A DNA stretch of 64,000 nucleotides from JABMQB01 sp963666575 (GCA_963666575.2 CAXXYG010000013.1:1-64000), one strand, 5' to 3'. Shown: positions 37,241 through 48,584, counted from the stretch's first letter. The notes: generated from the sequence alone by a model not told the origin. Numbers and translations are program-made.

Positions 37241-38515
37241 ATGGAATTCAATGGCAAAAATATTGAACTTTTAAACGGAAAATTAAAAGTTCCCGATTAT
37301 CCCATAATTCCTTTTATTGAAGGCGACGGGATAGGGAAAGACATTTCTCTGCCTTCGCATGCTGTTATTGACGCTGCCGTAAAAAAAGCCTATGGCCCAT
37401 CTAAAAAAATTGTTTGGAAAGAAGTTCTGGCTGGTGAAAAAGCTTTTAAACTTACCGGAAATTACCTTCCACAGGAAACAATTGATGCTTTTAAGGAAAA
37501 CCTTGTTGGGATTAAAGGGCCTTTACAAACACCGGTTGGTGAAGGAATCAGGTCATTAAATGTGGCCTTGCGCCAAATCCTCGATTTATTTGTTTGCCTT
37601 CGCCCCATTAGGTGGTTTAAAGGAGTTCCTTCGCCTGTCAGATTTCCTTCGCTGGTTGACATGCATATTTTTCGTGAAAATACGGAAGATATTTACGCTG
37701 GAATTGAATACATGACAGGTGGAATTGATGCCAAAAAACTGAGGGATTTTTTGATTAACGAAATGGGTGTTGACCAAATTCGTTTCCCCGAATCATCATC
37801 TTTTGGCATTAAACCAATTTCAAAAGAAGGGTCTGAACGGTTAATCAAAGCAGCCTTTCAATACGCCATCGAAAGAAAATTACCTTCGGTAACATTGGTA
37901 CACAAGGGTAATATCATGAAATTCACAGAGGGTGCTTTTAAAAACTGGGGGTACGATTTAGCTGAAAATGAATTTGCCGGCGAAACTTTTACCTGGCGGC
38001 AATATGAACTTATAAAAACGGGCAAGGGGCAAATGGATGCCGATAAAGCCCTAAATGAAGCGAAAAAAGAGGGCAAAGTAATTATTAAAGATGTTATTAC
38101 TGACGCTTTCCTTCAGGAATCACTTTTACGGCCTTACGACCATTCGGTTATTGCTACAATGAATTTAAACGGCGACTATATTTCAGACCAGTTAGCAGCA
38201 ATGGTAGGCGGTATTGGTATTTCGCCGGGAGCAAATATTAACTACCGAAACGGATATGCAATATTTGAAGCTACTCATGGTACAGCGCCGAACATTGCAG
38301 GTACAGGAAACGCAAATCCAAGTTCGTTGATACTTTCGGGGGTTATGATGTTGGAATACCTGGGTTGGGATATGGCGGCCGAATATGTGTACGATGCTAT
38401 GGAACACACTTTTGCAAAAAGAAAAGTAACTTCTGATTTGTTTAATCAAATGGAAGGTGCCACTTTGCTTTCAACGAGTGAGTTTACCACTGAAATTATT
38501 AAAAACATACATTAA
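37241..38515 (+). CDS. Isocitrate dehydrogenase of the E. coli Icd subfamily, predicted NAD-dependent
   Basis: 424 residues from ATG 37241; a TTG five codons upstream (37226) is the alternative. Icd-type features are PFIEGDGIGKDI, GIRSLNVALRQILDLFVCLR, VDMHIFRENTEDIYAGIEY and GNIMKFTEGAFKNWGYDLA. The coenzyme loop reads EATHGTAPNIAGTGNANPSS where E. coli Icd has HGTAPKYAGQDKVNP, so Lys344-Tyr345 are Asn-Ile. Near the C-terminus KVTSDLFNQMEG replaces TVTYDFERLMDG, so Tyr391 and Arg395 are Ser and Asn. These are the main NADP determinants, so NAD use is inferred. Known Icd-family NAD enzymes carry comparable changes. It sits between the NADP IDH and citrate synthase. Confidence 0.88.
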   Translation: MEFNGKNIELLNGKLKVPDYPIIPFIEGDGIGKDISLPSHAVIDAAVKKAYGPSKKIVWKEVLAGEKAFKLTGNYLPQETIDAFKENLVGIKGPLQTPVGEGIRSLNVALRQILDLFVCLRPIRWFKGVPSPVRFPSLVDMHIFRENTEDIYAGIEYMTGGIDAKKLRDFLINEMGVDQIRFPESSSFGIKPISKEGSERLIKAAFQYAIERKLPSVTLVHKGNIMKFTEGAFKNWGYDLAENEFAGETFTWRQYELIKTGKGQMDADKALNEAKKEGKVIIKDVITDAFLQESLLRPYDHSVIATMNLNGDYISDQLAAMVGGIGISPGANINYRNGYAIFEATHGTAPNIAGTGNANPSSLILSGVMMLEYLGWDMAAEYVYDAMEHTFAKRKVTSDLFNQMEGATLLSTSEFTTEIIKNIH

Positions 38516-38535
38516 AAAAGACAAAATAAAATACT

Positions 38536-39855
38536 ATGGAATATATTAAGAACAGGTTTTATCAAAAAGCCAGCAAGTGTACCAAAGAGTACCAACGGTT
38601 AAAAAAAGACCACTCAGACAAAGTAATTGCCAATGTTACAATTGGCCAGGTATTAACCGGTATGAAAGGTGTTCCCAGCCTTGTAACCGACACATCAAAA
38701 CTCGATCCTGAAGAAGGAATCAGGTTCCGCGGTTATTCAATTCCTGAATTGCAACAAAAATTGCCACGCCTGAGCGAAGATGGAGAACCATTGCCAGAAG
38801 GGCTGTTCTACTTAATGCTCATTGGAGAGCTTCCTGAAAAAGACGATGTGCTAAATATATCGAAAGACTGGGCTACCAGGTCGCATGTACCGCAACATAC
38901 TCTGGATGTGATTGATGCCATGCCAAAAAACTCAAAACCAATGACACAGTTTAGCGCTGCAATTATTTCAATGGCTACTGAGTCGGTTTTTCAGAAAGCC
39001 TACCGGGCCGGTGTTAATAAAAAATTCTATTGGGATTCAACTTACGAAGATGTAATGAATCTTATTGCCAAATTACCAGTTGTAGCGGCTTATATTTACA
39101 GAAAAAATTTCCATAACGATCACCATATCGAAGCTAACCCCAACCTCGACTGGGCTGGAAACCTGGCTCACATGATGGGTTTTGATTCAGAAGATATCCG
39201 CAGGTTGTTCAGAATGTACATGGTTATCCATGCCGATCACGAAGGGGGAAATGTTTCAGCTCACACAGCCCACCTTGTAGGTTCTGCATTAAGTAATCCG
39301 TACTATGCTTATGGCGCAGCAATGACAGGGCTCGCAGGGCCGCTACACGGATATGCCAATCAGGATGTTATTCACTGGATCTTTGAAATGACAGAAGCTC
39401 TTGATACGGAAACTCCATCTGATAAACAAATTGCTGATTACTGTAAAATGACATTGGAAGAAGGCAGAGTGATTCCTGGTTATGGACATGCAGTATTACG
39501 CAAAACTGACCCTAGATATACTGCTCAGGAAGAATTTGCTAATAAATACATCAAAGATGATAGTTTGGTGAATATTGTGAATCAGATATACAAAATTGTA
39601 CCACCAATTCTTTCAGATGTAGCCAAAATTAAAAATCCTTGGCCGAATGTTGATGCTTATAGTGGTTCGTTGTTATATCACTATGGTATTAAGGAATACA
39701 CCTTCTACACTGTTTTATTTGGTGTATCAAGGGCATTAGGAGTTTTGGCATCGCTTGTAACTGACCGTTTGTATGGTATGCCAATTGAAAGGCCAACTTC
39801 TCATCCATTAAGATGGTTCCATGAACAAGCCCAAAGTGATTCAAAAGGCTGTTAA
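38536..39855 (+). CDS. gltA: Citrate synthase, eukaryotic (type I) form
   Basis: 439 residues. Catalytic residues follow the mitochondrial pattern: His in MVIHADHEGGNVSAHTAHLV, His in MTGLAGPLHGYANQDV and Asp in GHAVLRKTDPRY. The sequence DPEEGIRFRGYSIPELQQKL and the end DRLYGMPIERPTSHPLRWF also match the eukaryotic type rather than the hexameric E. coli type. It condenses oxaloacetate and acetyl-CoA. It is the last gene of the TCA block, with a strong terminator 17 bp after the stop. Confidence 0.96.
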   Translation: MEYIKNRFYQKASKCTKEYQRLKKDHSDKVIANVTIGQVLTGMKGVPSLVTDTSKLDPEEGIRFRGYSIPELQQKLPRLSEDGEPLPEGLFYLMLIGELPEKDDVLNISKDWATRSHVPQHTLDVIDAMPKNSKPMTQFSAAIISMATESVFQKAYRAGVNKKFYWDSTYEDVMNLIAKLPVVAAYIYRKNFHNDHHIEANPNLDWAGNLAHMMGFDSEDIRRLFRMYMVIHADHEGGNVSAHTAHLVGSALSNPYYAYGAAMTGLAGPLHGYANQDVIHWIFEMTEALDTETPSDKQIADYCKMTLEEGRVIPGYGHAVLRKTDPRYTAQEEFANKYIKDDSLVNIVNQIYKIVPPILSDVAKIKNPWPNVDAYSGSLLYHYGIKEYTFYTVLFGVSRALGVLASLVTDRLYGMPIERPTSHPLRWFHEQAQSDSKGC

Positions 39856-39871
39856 TAATCTATTATACTAT

Positions 39872-39913
39872 AAAAAAAATGAGGCTGTTTATAATTAATA
39901 GCCTCATTTTTTT
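39872..39913. terminator. Bidirectional terminator between citrate synthase and GH3 genes
   Basis: AAAAAATGAGGCT (ending 39885) pairs with AGCCTCATTTTTTT (39900-39913). A-run and T-run flanks let it work for the plus-strand TCA block and the minus-strand GH3 gene. Confidence 0.88.
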
Positions 39914-39926
39914 ACTCATTATTTAT

Positions 39927-42572
39927 TTATTCAATAACTATTTGTTTTCCTTTTAACTTAATTTCCGCTAGTATTACTCCTGAGGTAAATGCATCAGCCG
40001 ATCCCTTAAAACCAGGTTGTTTGCCACCAACAGATACCTTAAACAAACCAGGTTCAATTACGCGATCTCCTTTTTTATTAATGTTTGAGAATTGCCTTGC
40101 ATTTAATTTAAATTCCACCTCTTTTACTTCGCCACTTTTTAGGAAAATCCGTTTAAATCCCTCAAGTTGCCGAATAGGCCTTACGGTACTGGCTTTTTCA
40201 TCAGTAAGGTATAATTGAACAACTTCATCACCATCTTTTTGCCCCGAATTTTTAACGTTTACTTTTATGGTTACAGGCTCTCCAACTATACTTGTCTCAG
40301 GCAGCTTAATATCGGAATATTCAAACGTAGTATAACTTAGTCCAAAACCAAACGGATAGAGAGGTTCACCGGTAAAATATTTATAAGTACGTTCAGCCAT
40401 ATCATAATTTTCGAAAGCCGGCAGCTGATTTACCGATTTATAATAGGTAACAGGCAACCTTCCTGCCGGATTTACATCACCAACCAGAACATCGGCAACA
40501 GCATTTCCTCCCTCCTGCCCCGGGTATCCTGCCGAAATAATCGCATCTATATTTTCATTGGCCCAATTAATGGCTAACGCACTACCATTCATCAAAACAA
40601 GGACAACAGGTGTGCCTGTGGCTTTAATTTTTTCCATTAATTCGCGTTGTGTATTTGGCAATTTTAAATGGGTACGGTCACCACCTGCAAAACCATCCAC
40701 CTCAATTGGCATTTCTTCCCCTTCGAGGCGCTGCGATAATCCCAAGACAAGAACTACAATGTCAGAATTTTGCGCCAATTCAACAGCTTCCAAAAGCATA
40801 TTAGGTTTTGGAACCGACCATAATAATTTTACATCACCATCGCCATGCCAGTTGTTATACTCATAAACTAATTTGTATTTTTTGCCGGCTTCCAGTTCAA
40901 CAGCTTTCTCCTGGTGAAATGCATGGTGGATATTATTAACACTGTTCACCACTTCTCCATCAATAAAAATCTTTAACTCAGGCATTCCCCAACTTGCAAT
41001 CTGGTAAGTTCCCGAGTTAGGAGGCACTAAATAACCTGTCCATCTAATACTAAACGCATCAACTGGTAAATCAGGTGATGGTGATCCTGAATCCCAATAA
41101 AAATTAATATTATTATCAATTCGTGTAAAAACCGGCTTCCCACCTAACGAATCGTTTGCAAAATACTCACCAATAATCCCTTGTTTTCCATCTTCGGTTT
41201 CGAGGTAACACGATGGAATTGGTTTAAGGTTGTGAATCCCTTCAGCCAAATCAGAACCTTCGGCATAGTTCACTTTAATTTTAGGTTCAAACTTGTTCTT
41301 AAGCCCCTGCAATACAGTTACCGGGTTTTTAGAGATCCCATTGTAATTACCAACCAAAGCTTCCCAATTATCGGCATTTGGCCCAATAACTGCAACCGAT
41401 TTAATATTTTTTGACAGGGGTAATATACCTCCCGAATTTTTTAATAAAACAATACTCTTTTGAGCAGCTTCACGTGGAAAGTGATTTATGAATATCGGAA
41501 GCGTTTACCGAAAAAAGGAATTTGTGCATATGGAACCATTTCTTCCGGATCGAACATACCCAATTTAAAAACGTGCTGTAAACAACCTGCTCACTGCCAC
41601 ATCAATGTCTTTCTCTTCAATTATACCTCTTTTCACCGCCTCTGGTAAATATGGGTATGAATCTCCACAATTTAAATCAGTCCCTCCTTTTACAGCAGCA
41701 GCGGAAGCTTCGGCAGCATCTGCCCGAAAAATCCTGAAATTTATAAAAATCACTGATCGCCCCAACAGTCAGAAACAATGTACCCTTCAAAACCCCAATC
41801 TTTTCGCAAAATATTTTCAAGAATAGGATTGGCACAAGCAGGATAATCACGGAATTGGTTATATGCTCCCATAACCGAATAAACATTACCTTTTTTCACC
41901 AAATCTCTAAAAGCAGGTAGATATGTTTCGAATAAGTCAACATCACTTATTTGTGCATTAAAGATATGCCTTAATGACTCAGGCCCCGAATGAACCGCAT
42001 AATGTTTGGCTGTGGCAACTACCTTTAAATAATTGGGATCATTACCTTGCAATCCTCTAACAAATTGCACGCCCATTTGGCCAGTTAAATAGGGATCCTC
42101 ACCATATGTTTCATGGCCTCTTCCCCATCGTGGATCGCGAAAAATATTAATATTAGGCGACCAAAAAGTTAATCCCTGGTAAATATTTCTTAATCCTTGC
42201 CTGGCAAATTCATGGTGTTTGGCACGGGCTTCATCCGAGATTGCAGTTTGCTACCCTGTACATTAAATTAGTATCCCATGATCCCGCTATTGTTATCGAT
42301 TGGGGGGAAAACCGTTGCGTAACCCGCCCTGGCAACTCCATGCAGACATTCATTCCACCAATTATAAGCAGGAACATCCAGCCTGTCAATGGCCCGGTGC
42401 CGTATAAACCATCTGGTCAATCTTTTCTTCCAGGGTCATCTGAGACACAAGATTTTCAACACGTTCCTGAATCGAATAATCAGTATTCAAATAAAGCAAG
42501 GGATCGGTTTGAGCTGTTGCTGTTACGGAGAAATAAGCCATAACAACAACTCAAAATAAATAGGTTTTTCAT
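39927..42572 (-). pseudogene. GH3 beta-glucosidase/beta-xylosidase family, many frameshifts
   Basis: Rebuilt from several frames, the gene starts at ATG 42572 (MKNLFILS...) and runs to 39927, about 880 residues. Recognisable GH3 parts are NTDYSIQERVENLVSQMTLE, NWWNECLHGVARAG, FWSPNINIFRDPRWGRGHET, VVATAKHYAVHSGPE, the nucleophile Asp in GFEGYIVSDCW, and AVKRGIIEEKDIDVAVSRLF. A PA14 domain follows (GIIGEYFANDSLGGKPVFTR to GEVVNSV), then the GH3 C-domain (DIVVLVLGLSQRLEGEEMPI) and a fibronectin-III-like end. The C-terminal 477 residues (to 41357) are intact. At least six indels lie between about 41,480 and 42,560, mostly one base. Conserved sequence continues across all of them, so sequence error is likely. 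It is divergent from the GH2 gene. Confidence 0.82.
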
Positions 42573-42715
42573 AATAATCTGGCTTGACTGTTCTGTTTCG
42601 TTCTGTTAGCAAAGATAAATGATTCTATTCAATATAAAACTATTTTTACAGCAGGAAATTAATAATTATCTCTTGGCCTCCTCCATTTCTTTTGTACTTT
42701 TAAACAAAAAATTCA

Positions 42716-45508
42716 ATGAATTCAATCGTAAAACTATTACTAGCTTTTTTTATTCTTTTTTTATCCAATCAGGTACAATCGCAAGAAACAATCATTCACT
42801 ATTTGTCAGGAACCGGAGAAGACAACACCGTTGATTGGGATTTTTATTGTACAGAGGGGAAATAATTCAGGTGTATGGACAAGCATTGCAGTACCTAGCT
42901 GTTGGGAATTACAAGGATTTGGAAAATACAATTATGGACATGATAAAGATTCGGAAAGGAGGCAAAGAAAAAGGACTTTACAAATATAATTTTCAGGTTC
43001 CTTCTGATTGGAAAGGCAAAATTATCAATATCGTTTTTGAAGGTTCTATGACTGATACCGAAGTAAAAATAAATGGCCAATCAGCCCGGTAAAATTCATC
43101 AGGGGGCATTTTACCAGTTTTAAATATGATATCAGTAAATTATTAAAATACGGGAAAGAAAATTTGCTTGAGGTAAGTGTTGCCAAACATTCGGCTAATG
43201 AATCGGTAAATGAGGCTGAACGCCCGTGCCGATTTTTGGATTTTTGGAGGTATATTCCGCCCCGTCTTCCTGGAGGTAAAACCCTTCGGAACACATTGTT
43301 AGAACAGCATTAAATGCCAAAGCTAATGGCGATTTTTCGATTGATATTTATACAAAAAACATAAAACATGCGACTCAACTTTCAGCTCAGATTAAAACAA
43401 TTTCGGGCGAAAATTTAGGTTTTGCATTTACATCCAATATTGGCAAAAATTCGGTTTTCACACAGCTTTTAACTACTGCAAAAAATATAAAAACATGGAC
43501 GCCGGAATTCCCTTATTTATACAAAGTTGAAGTATCTCTCCTATCTCCAGATGGAATAATTCATTCCGTTTCTGAGAAATTCGGATTCCGGACAGTTGAA
43601 TTAAAACCAAGAGATGGATTTTATGTGAATGGTGTAAAAATTAAATTTAAGGGAGTTTGCCGACATTCATTTTGGCCCGAAAGTGGCCGTACAATGAGCA
43701 AACGATTAAGTATTGAAGATGTAAATCTTCTGAAGGAAATGAACATGAATGCCGTCCGTATGTCGCACTACCCACCCGATTCACATTTTCTGGATGTATG
43801 TGATTCATTGGGTTTATTTGTGCTGGACGAATTGGCAGGATGGCAAACCAACTATGATACCAAAACAGGGTCAGAATTAGCCCACAAAATGATATTCCAC
43901 GATGTAAACCACCCTAGTATTGTAATTTGGGACAATGGCAACGAAGGAGGCTGGAATTATGACGTTGACCATTGGTTTGAAGAATTGGACCCTCAAAAAA
44001 GGCCATTGATTCACCCATGGCAGGTATTTAAAAATACCGACACTCAACACTATAAAGACTGGGATTATGGTAATGCTACTCATCAGCACGGGCATAATGT
44101 TACTTTCCCCACCGAGTTCCTTCATGGGCTGTACGATGGAGGGCATGGTGCCGGGCTTGAAGATTTCTGGCGCCAAATGTGGCAGAATCCGCTTTCAGCA
44201 GGAGGTTTTTTATGGGTTTATGCCGACGAATCTGTTGTGCGCACAGATAAGAACAGGGAATTGGATGCCGATAAGAATCATGCTCCTGATGGAATTGTTG
44301 GCCCCTACCACGAAAAAGAAGGTAGCTTTTTTACCATCAAAGAAATTTGGTCGCCCATTTTTTTTGAAAAACGTTTTATTACATCCCATTTTGACGGGAC
44401 CTTTAACATCGAAAACCGATACCACTATACAAACATTAACCAATGTCATTTTAAGTGGAACCTGGTAAAATTACCTTTACCGGGCGAAACAAAACAAACA
44501 TCAGTAGCTTCAGGCAAAACTCACTCACCAAATATTCAACCGAATCATAAAGGAGAACTTAAAATTGACCTACCAACCGATTTTACCTCTGCTGATGTTT
44601 TGTACGTCACAGCAACTGACCCTCATGGAAAGGAAATTTATACGTGGAGCTGGCCTATTAGTTTACCTGAAAAAGTTTCAGGAATTATTGTTGACAAAAC
44701 CATTGGAGAAATCACCAACTTCAGTGAAACCGATGAAACCGTAACCCTTACTGCTATTGGTACCGAAATAGAAATAAGTAAAAAAACCTGCCAGCTTCAG
44801 AATATAATCGCTAATAATAAATCTGTAAGTTTATCAAATGGTCCTGTTTTTATTGAAACTATCGCCGAATCAGATGGTGTAAAAACTTATCGCGAAGGAA
44901 ATAATGTGGTAGTGGAAGCCATCACAAAAAACAAACTGAAACAATTAAAATGGACTCTTTACCCCTCAGGGTGGTTACGCCTTGATGTACAATATTTCCC
45001 TCCTTATAACACCACATTAATGGGTATTACTTTTTCTTATCCTGAAGAAAAAATAAAAGGTATGACATGGATGGGCGATGGACCATACCGTGTTTATAAA
45101 AATCGGCTCAAGGGTACAACTTTTAATGTTTGGGACAAAAAATACAACAATACAATAACCGGCGAAAGTACTTATGGTTTAGAATACCCTGAATTTAAAG
45201 GATTTCACAAAAACCTGTATTGGGCAACTATCGATACTGAAGAACAACCTTTTACGGTTGTTTGTGCCACCGAAAACATTTACCTGCATATGCTTACGCC
45301 TGACAAACCCCAAAAAGGTGAAACAAATTATGCATTTGCAGAATACCCAAAAGGAAATATCTCTTTTTTACACGGCATCAGCCCAATAGGAACTAAATTC
45401 AGGAGTGCGGAAAAAACAGGGCCTATGGGGCAAAAGAATGCTTATACAACTCATGGGACAGAGTATCCCAAAGACTTGACGTTGTATTTTAACTTTGGAG
45501 AAAATTAA
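42716..45508 (+). pseudogene. GH2 family glycoside hydrolase, frameshifts in the N-terminal region
   Basis: ATG 42716 opens a signal peptide (MNSIVKLLLAFFILFLSNQV). The protein then continues through frames 2, 0 and 1 and back: SGVWTSIAVPSCWELQGFGK, EKGLYKYNFQVPSDWKGKII, KIHQGAFYQFKYDISKLLKY, FRPVFLEVKPSEH. From about 43,300 the frame is intact to 45508. The catalytic barrel shows FKGVCRHSFWPESGRTMSKR, NMNAVRMSHYPPDSHFLDVC, acid/base in IVIWDNGNEGG and a candidate nucleophile in FPTEFLHGLY. Length is about 930 residues. It is probably beta-galactosidase-like or another beta-glycosidase acting outside the cytoplasm. Five or more one-base indels occur within about 450 bp, best explained as sequence error. 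Confidence 0.82.
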
Positions 45509-45536
45509 TCCAAATAGTTCTTAAAATTAGCATAAA

Positions 45537-45884
45537 ATGAAAGATAATTCCAATAAATTAGCTGTAGTATGGTCGAGCGGTGATCCTGAAGTAGCAGAGA
45601 AAGTTTGTTTTATGTATTCATATAATGCAAAAAAACAAGGTTGGTTTGATGAAGTTAAATTAATTGTATGGGGCCCTTCAGCAAAACTCCTTAAAAAAAA
45701 CAAACAACTACAGGAATCCATCGAAAAAATGCAGGAAATCGGTATTAATATTGAAGCCTGTATTTCATGTGCATCAATGTATGGTGTCGATCAACAGCTG
45801 GCCGAAATGGACATTGATGTAAAGGGAATGGGAGCTCCACTTACAGCGTATTTAAAAGAGGGTTGGAAAACTCTTACTTTTTAA
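45537..45884 (+). CDS. DsrE/DsrF-like family protein
   Basis: 115 residues, cytoplasmic. Pattern of the DsrE fold: NKLAVVWSSGDPEVAEKVCF, EVKLIVWGPSAKLL, and the cysteine loop NIEACISCASMYGV with two Cys, then MGAPLTAYLKEGWKTLTF. The family includes sulfur-relay subunits and stand-alone proteins of unknown role. It starts 28 bp after the GH2 gene. Its 3' end overlaps the convergent propeller gene by 11 bp. Confidence 0.8.
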   Translation: MKDNSNKLAVVWSSGDPEVAEKVCFMYSYNAKKQGWFDEVKLIVWGPSAKLLKKNKQLQESIEKMQEIGINIEACISCASMYGVDQQLAEMDIDVKGMGAPLTAYLKEGWKTLTF

Positions 45885-47235
45885 CTTTTTCCTCCACTGC
45901 CACAACTTTATGCTGTGTCCTGAAAAAAAGTGTATTTTCGGAGATGGCAGGTGTTGCCATAATTATATCATTCATTTTATTATGCGCTAATAATTCATAT
46001 TTATCGCCGGCTTTAATTACAAATACATCACCTTTTTCGGAGCAAAAATAAACTAATCCACCAGCTGCAATTCCCGACGCAGTAAATCCACCAACAGGGC
46101 CAAGGCTTTGTTTGTATTTCTCCTGCCCCGAAATCGCATCAAAAACAGTTAACGAACCATTTCCACGAAGATTGTATAATAAACCGTTATAAATCAGAGG
46201 AGTTTGCATGTATGCCCCGCCTCGTTTTATACTCCAAACAATAAACTTATTGGTAGTACTATCGGGGTGAAGGGTAATATCGCCTTTAGCCGAAGGTTTA
46301 ACCACATAAATTGGTGACCAACGCCCATGTGCATTATTAATATAAATTAAACCGTCAGCAACTACAGGTGTGGGTGTAGGTGCATCACCACCACCGCTCA
46401 TTTTCCAGATTTCCTTACCTGTTTCAAAATCGTACCCTCCCATATGTTTCCAGCCATTCACCAGAATTTGTGTTTGGCCATCCTTTTCGTAAACGGTAGG
46501 TGACGACCATGTAGAATTTTCAATTCGTGGCGTAGTCCATACCTCTCGCCCGGTTTCAACATCGTAAGATGCAATAAAACAATCGCCCAGGTAATCGCAT
46601 TGTACAATTACTTTTCCTTTGTGAATGATAGGCGAACTGGCAAATCCCCATTCAAAATCAGGGTCTGTAAAGGGGCCGGCATTCATCTCCCCAAGGTCAT
46701 TTTTCCAAAGCAGATGGCCATCCATATCATAACAAAACAATCCTTCGGAACCAAAAAATGCCACCAGGTGTTTTCCATCGGTTGCAGGAGTACAATTGGC
46801 CTGTGATGCTTTGGTATGCCTTTGGGTACGGGGAATTCCTTTATGCGACAATTTCTCCCAGATAATTTCGCCTGTGTTTTTGTTAAGGCAATAAACCTTA
46901 AATTCATGTACCGATTCATCCTCAACGGCATCAATATCACCATATAAGCCTACTTTTAACTCATCGTTTCCTGAACCACTTATTGCCGTTGTTACAAATA
47001 ACTTTTCGTCCCAAACTACGGGGCAGGAATGGCCAAGCCCGGGAATTGCAATTTGCCATTTTATATTTTCTCCGGTTTTAACATCCCACTCAACAGCAGT
47101 TTTGGATTTTTCCATAAATCCTTTGGCAAAAGGGCCTCGAAACGAAGGCCATTGTCCGAAATAATCTGTTTGTGCTTGTAAATAACTCTGACCAAAAATC
47201 AAAAAAGCAAACAGGAAAAAACATTTATATCTCAT
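45874..47235 (-). CDS. Secreted PQQ-binding-like beta-propeller protein
   Basis: 453 residues with signal peptide (MRYKCFFLFAFLIFGQSYLQ). Blades of the PQQ/BamB type: WPSFRGPFAKGFMEKSKTAV, CPVVWDEKLFVTTAISGSG, VYCLNKNTGEIIWEKLSHKG, KGKVIVQCDYLGDCFIASYD, LTVFDAISGQEKYKQSL. The WPSFRGP start is common in exported propellers found in glycan-using Bacteroidota and Planctomycetota. No redox cofactor site was identified. Related by family to the gene at 8295-9560. It is divergent from the ABC-transport operon, with a 284-bp gap in which I saw no further feature. Confidence 0.85.
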   Translation of the reverse strand: MRYKCFFLFAFLIFGQSYLQAQTDYFGQWPSFRGPFAKGFMEKSKTAVEWDVKTGENIKWQIAIPGLGHSCPVVWDEKLFVTTAISGSGNDELKVGLYGDIDAVEDESVHEFKVYCLNKNTGEIIWEKLSHKGIPRTQRHTKASQANCTPATDGKHLVAFFGSEGLFCYDMDGHLLWKNDLGEMNAGPFTDPDFEWGFASSPIIHKGKVIVQCDYLGDCFIASYDVETGREVWTTPRIENSTWSSPTVYEKDGQTQILVNGWKHMGGYDFETGKEIWKMSGGGDAPTPTPVVADGLIYINNAHGRWSPIYVVKPSAKGDITLHPDSTTNKFIVWSIKRGGAYMQTPLIYNGLLYNLRGNGSLTVFDAISGQEKYKQSLGPVGGFTASGIAAGGLVYFCSEKGDVFVIKAGDKYELLAHNKMNDIIMATPAISENTLFFRTQHKVVAVEEKVKK

Positions 47236-47519
47236 TTACATATATGATTAGTTTTAAGAATTGGTCTAAGGTTACCCTTTTCATTACATGTAAAAATAAA
47301 AAAATCTGACCATTGCCTTGCGTTAAATTAAAACATTCAAGATAAAAAGATATTTTCTACAACAAATGATTCCGATTGTTTTATCTTTAAATCAATCCGT
47401 TAAGCCAAAAACATCTAATTACTGCATTAAAACGCTAGATGATTCAACAAATTTTCATCTCCTAATATTACAAATCCACGATATTTTAATAATTTTATCA
47501 AAAAACATAAACCAACAAA

Positions 47520-48584
47520 ATGAATAACCAAAAAGCTAAATATGTTACCAGCCAGTATGGGAGGTACTTTTCTATTGTATTTAACATCAGTATAATTTTT
47601 ATTACACTATTTGCCTGTAACCCAAACCAAAATACTAATAAATCAGAAATTCCTGGTGTAACAACCTCTTCGGTTGAAAATAAATTAGATTTATCGAACA
47701 TCAAAGTTGGGTATTGCACTCCCTCCCTAAATGCGCCGTTCTATGTGGTACTTTCACAATTTATTCAAAAAAATGTTGAAGAATTTGGAATGCAATATGT
47801 TTCAACCGATGGGCAAGACGACATTATAAAACAAATCACTTCGGTTGAAGACCTGACTGCATCAGGTATTAATGTACTCATACTGAATCCACTTGACCAC
47901 AAAGCCCTTGTGCCTGCAGTAAATGCAGCAGTCAGATCAGGTGTAAAAGTATTTATAGTAGATAGTTATATCGATGAAAAAGCCAATTATATAACTTCGG
48001 TACAGGCCAATAACAATGGAAATGGCGAATTAATTGGCGAATGGATAGTGAACAAAATGGGTAAAACCAAAACAAAAGCTGCGCTTATTAGCGGAAGCCA
48101 GGGAAATCCTATTGGTAAGGAAAAACGATTGGGATTTATTCGTGGTTTTTCGGAAACACAATTAATGGCAAATGGAGATGTGGAGTTGAATATAGTCGCA
48201 CAAGGATGGGGAAATTGGACCAATAATGGAGGATTAAAAGCCATGGAAGATATTTTGGTGGCTCACCCCGACATTAACCTGCTGGTAGCCGAAAACGATG
48301 CCATGGGAATGGGGGCGCTAAAAGCAATTAATGAAGCAGGTAAAGCAGCTGATATTACGGTAGTAGGTTTCGACGGGCAAAAAGAGGCCTTTGAATTAAT
48401 ACAAAAAGGTGAAATCGGAGCAACTGCCATGAACAGCCCTAAAGAACTGGCACGACTGGTTGTGGAATCTGTTGTAAGATATCTGAATGGAGAAAAACAA
48501 ATCAATAAAGTAATATACACACCTGCCGTACTAATTACAAATGATAATGTGGATGATTATTACAATCCAAAAGCCATTTTCTAA
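47520..48584 (+). CDS. Sugar ABC transporter substrate-binding lipoprotein (RbsB-like)
   Basis: 354 residues with a lipoprotein signal (FNISIIFITLFACNPNQ, lipobox FAC). The mature protein is a type-I periplasmic binding fold of the ribose/xylose/polyol class: IKVGYCTPSLNAPFYVVLSQ, GINVLILNPLDHKALVPAVN, VKVFIVDSYIDEKANYITSV, EWIVNKMGKTKTKAALISGS, INLLVAENDAMGMGALKAIN and ITVVGFDGQ. It should be anchored at the periplasmic face of the inner membrane and feed the permease encoded downstream. It starts a five-gene operon. Confidence 0.95.
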   Translation: MNNQKAKYVTSQYGRYFSIVFNISIIFITLFACNPNQNTNKSEIPGVTTSSVENKLDLSNIKVGYCTPSLNAPFYVVLSQFIQKNVEEFGMQYVSTDGQDDIIKQITSVEDLTASGINVLILNPLDHKALVPAVNAAVRSGVKVFIVDSYIDEKANYITSVQANNNGNGELIGEWIVNKMGKTKTKAALISGSQGNPIGKEKRLGFIRGFSETQLMANGDVELNIVAQGWGNWTNNGGLKAMEDILVAHPDINLLVAENDAMGMGALKAINEAGKAADITVVGFDGQKEAFELIQKGEIGATAMNSPKELARLVVESVVRYLNGEKQINKVIYTPAVLITNDNVDDYYNPKAIF

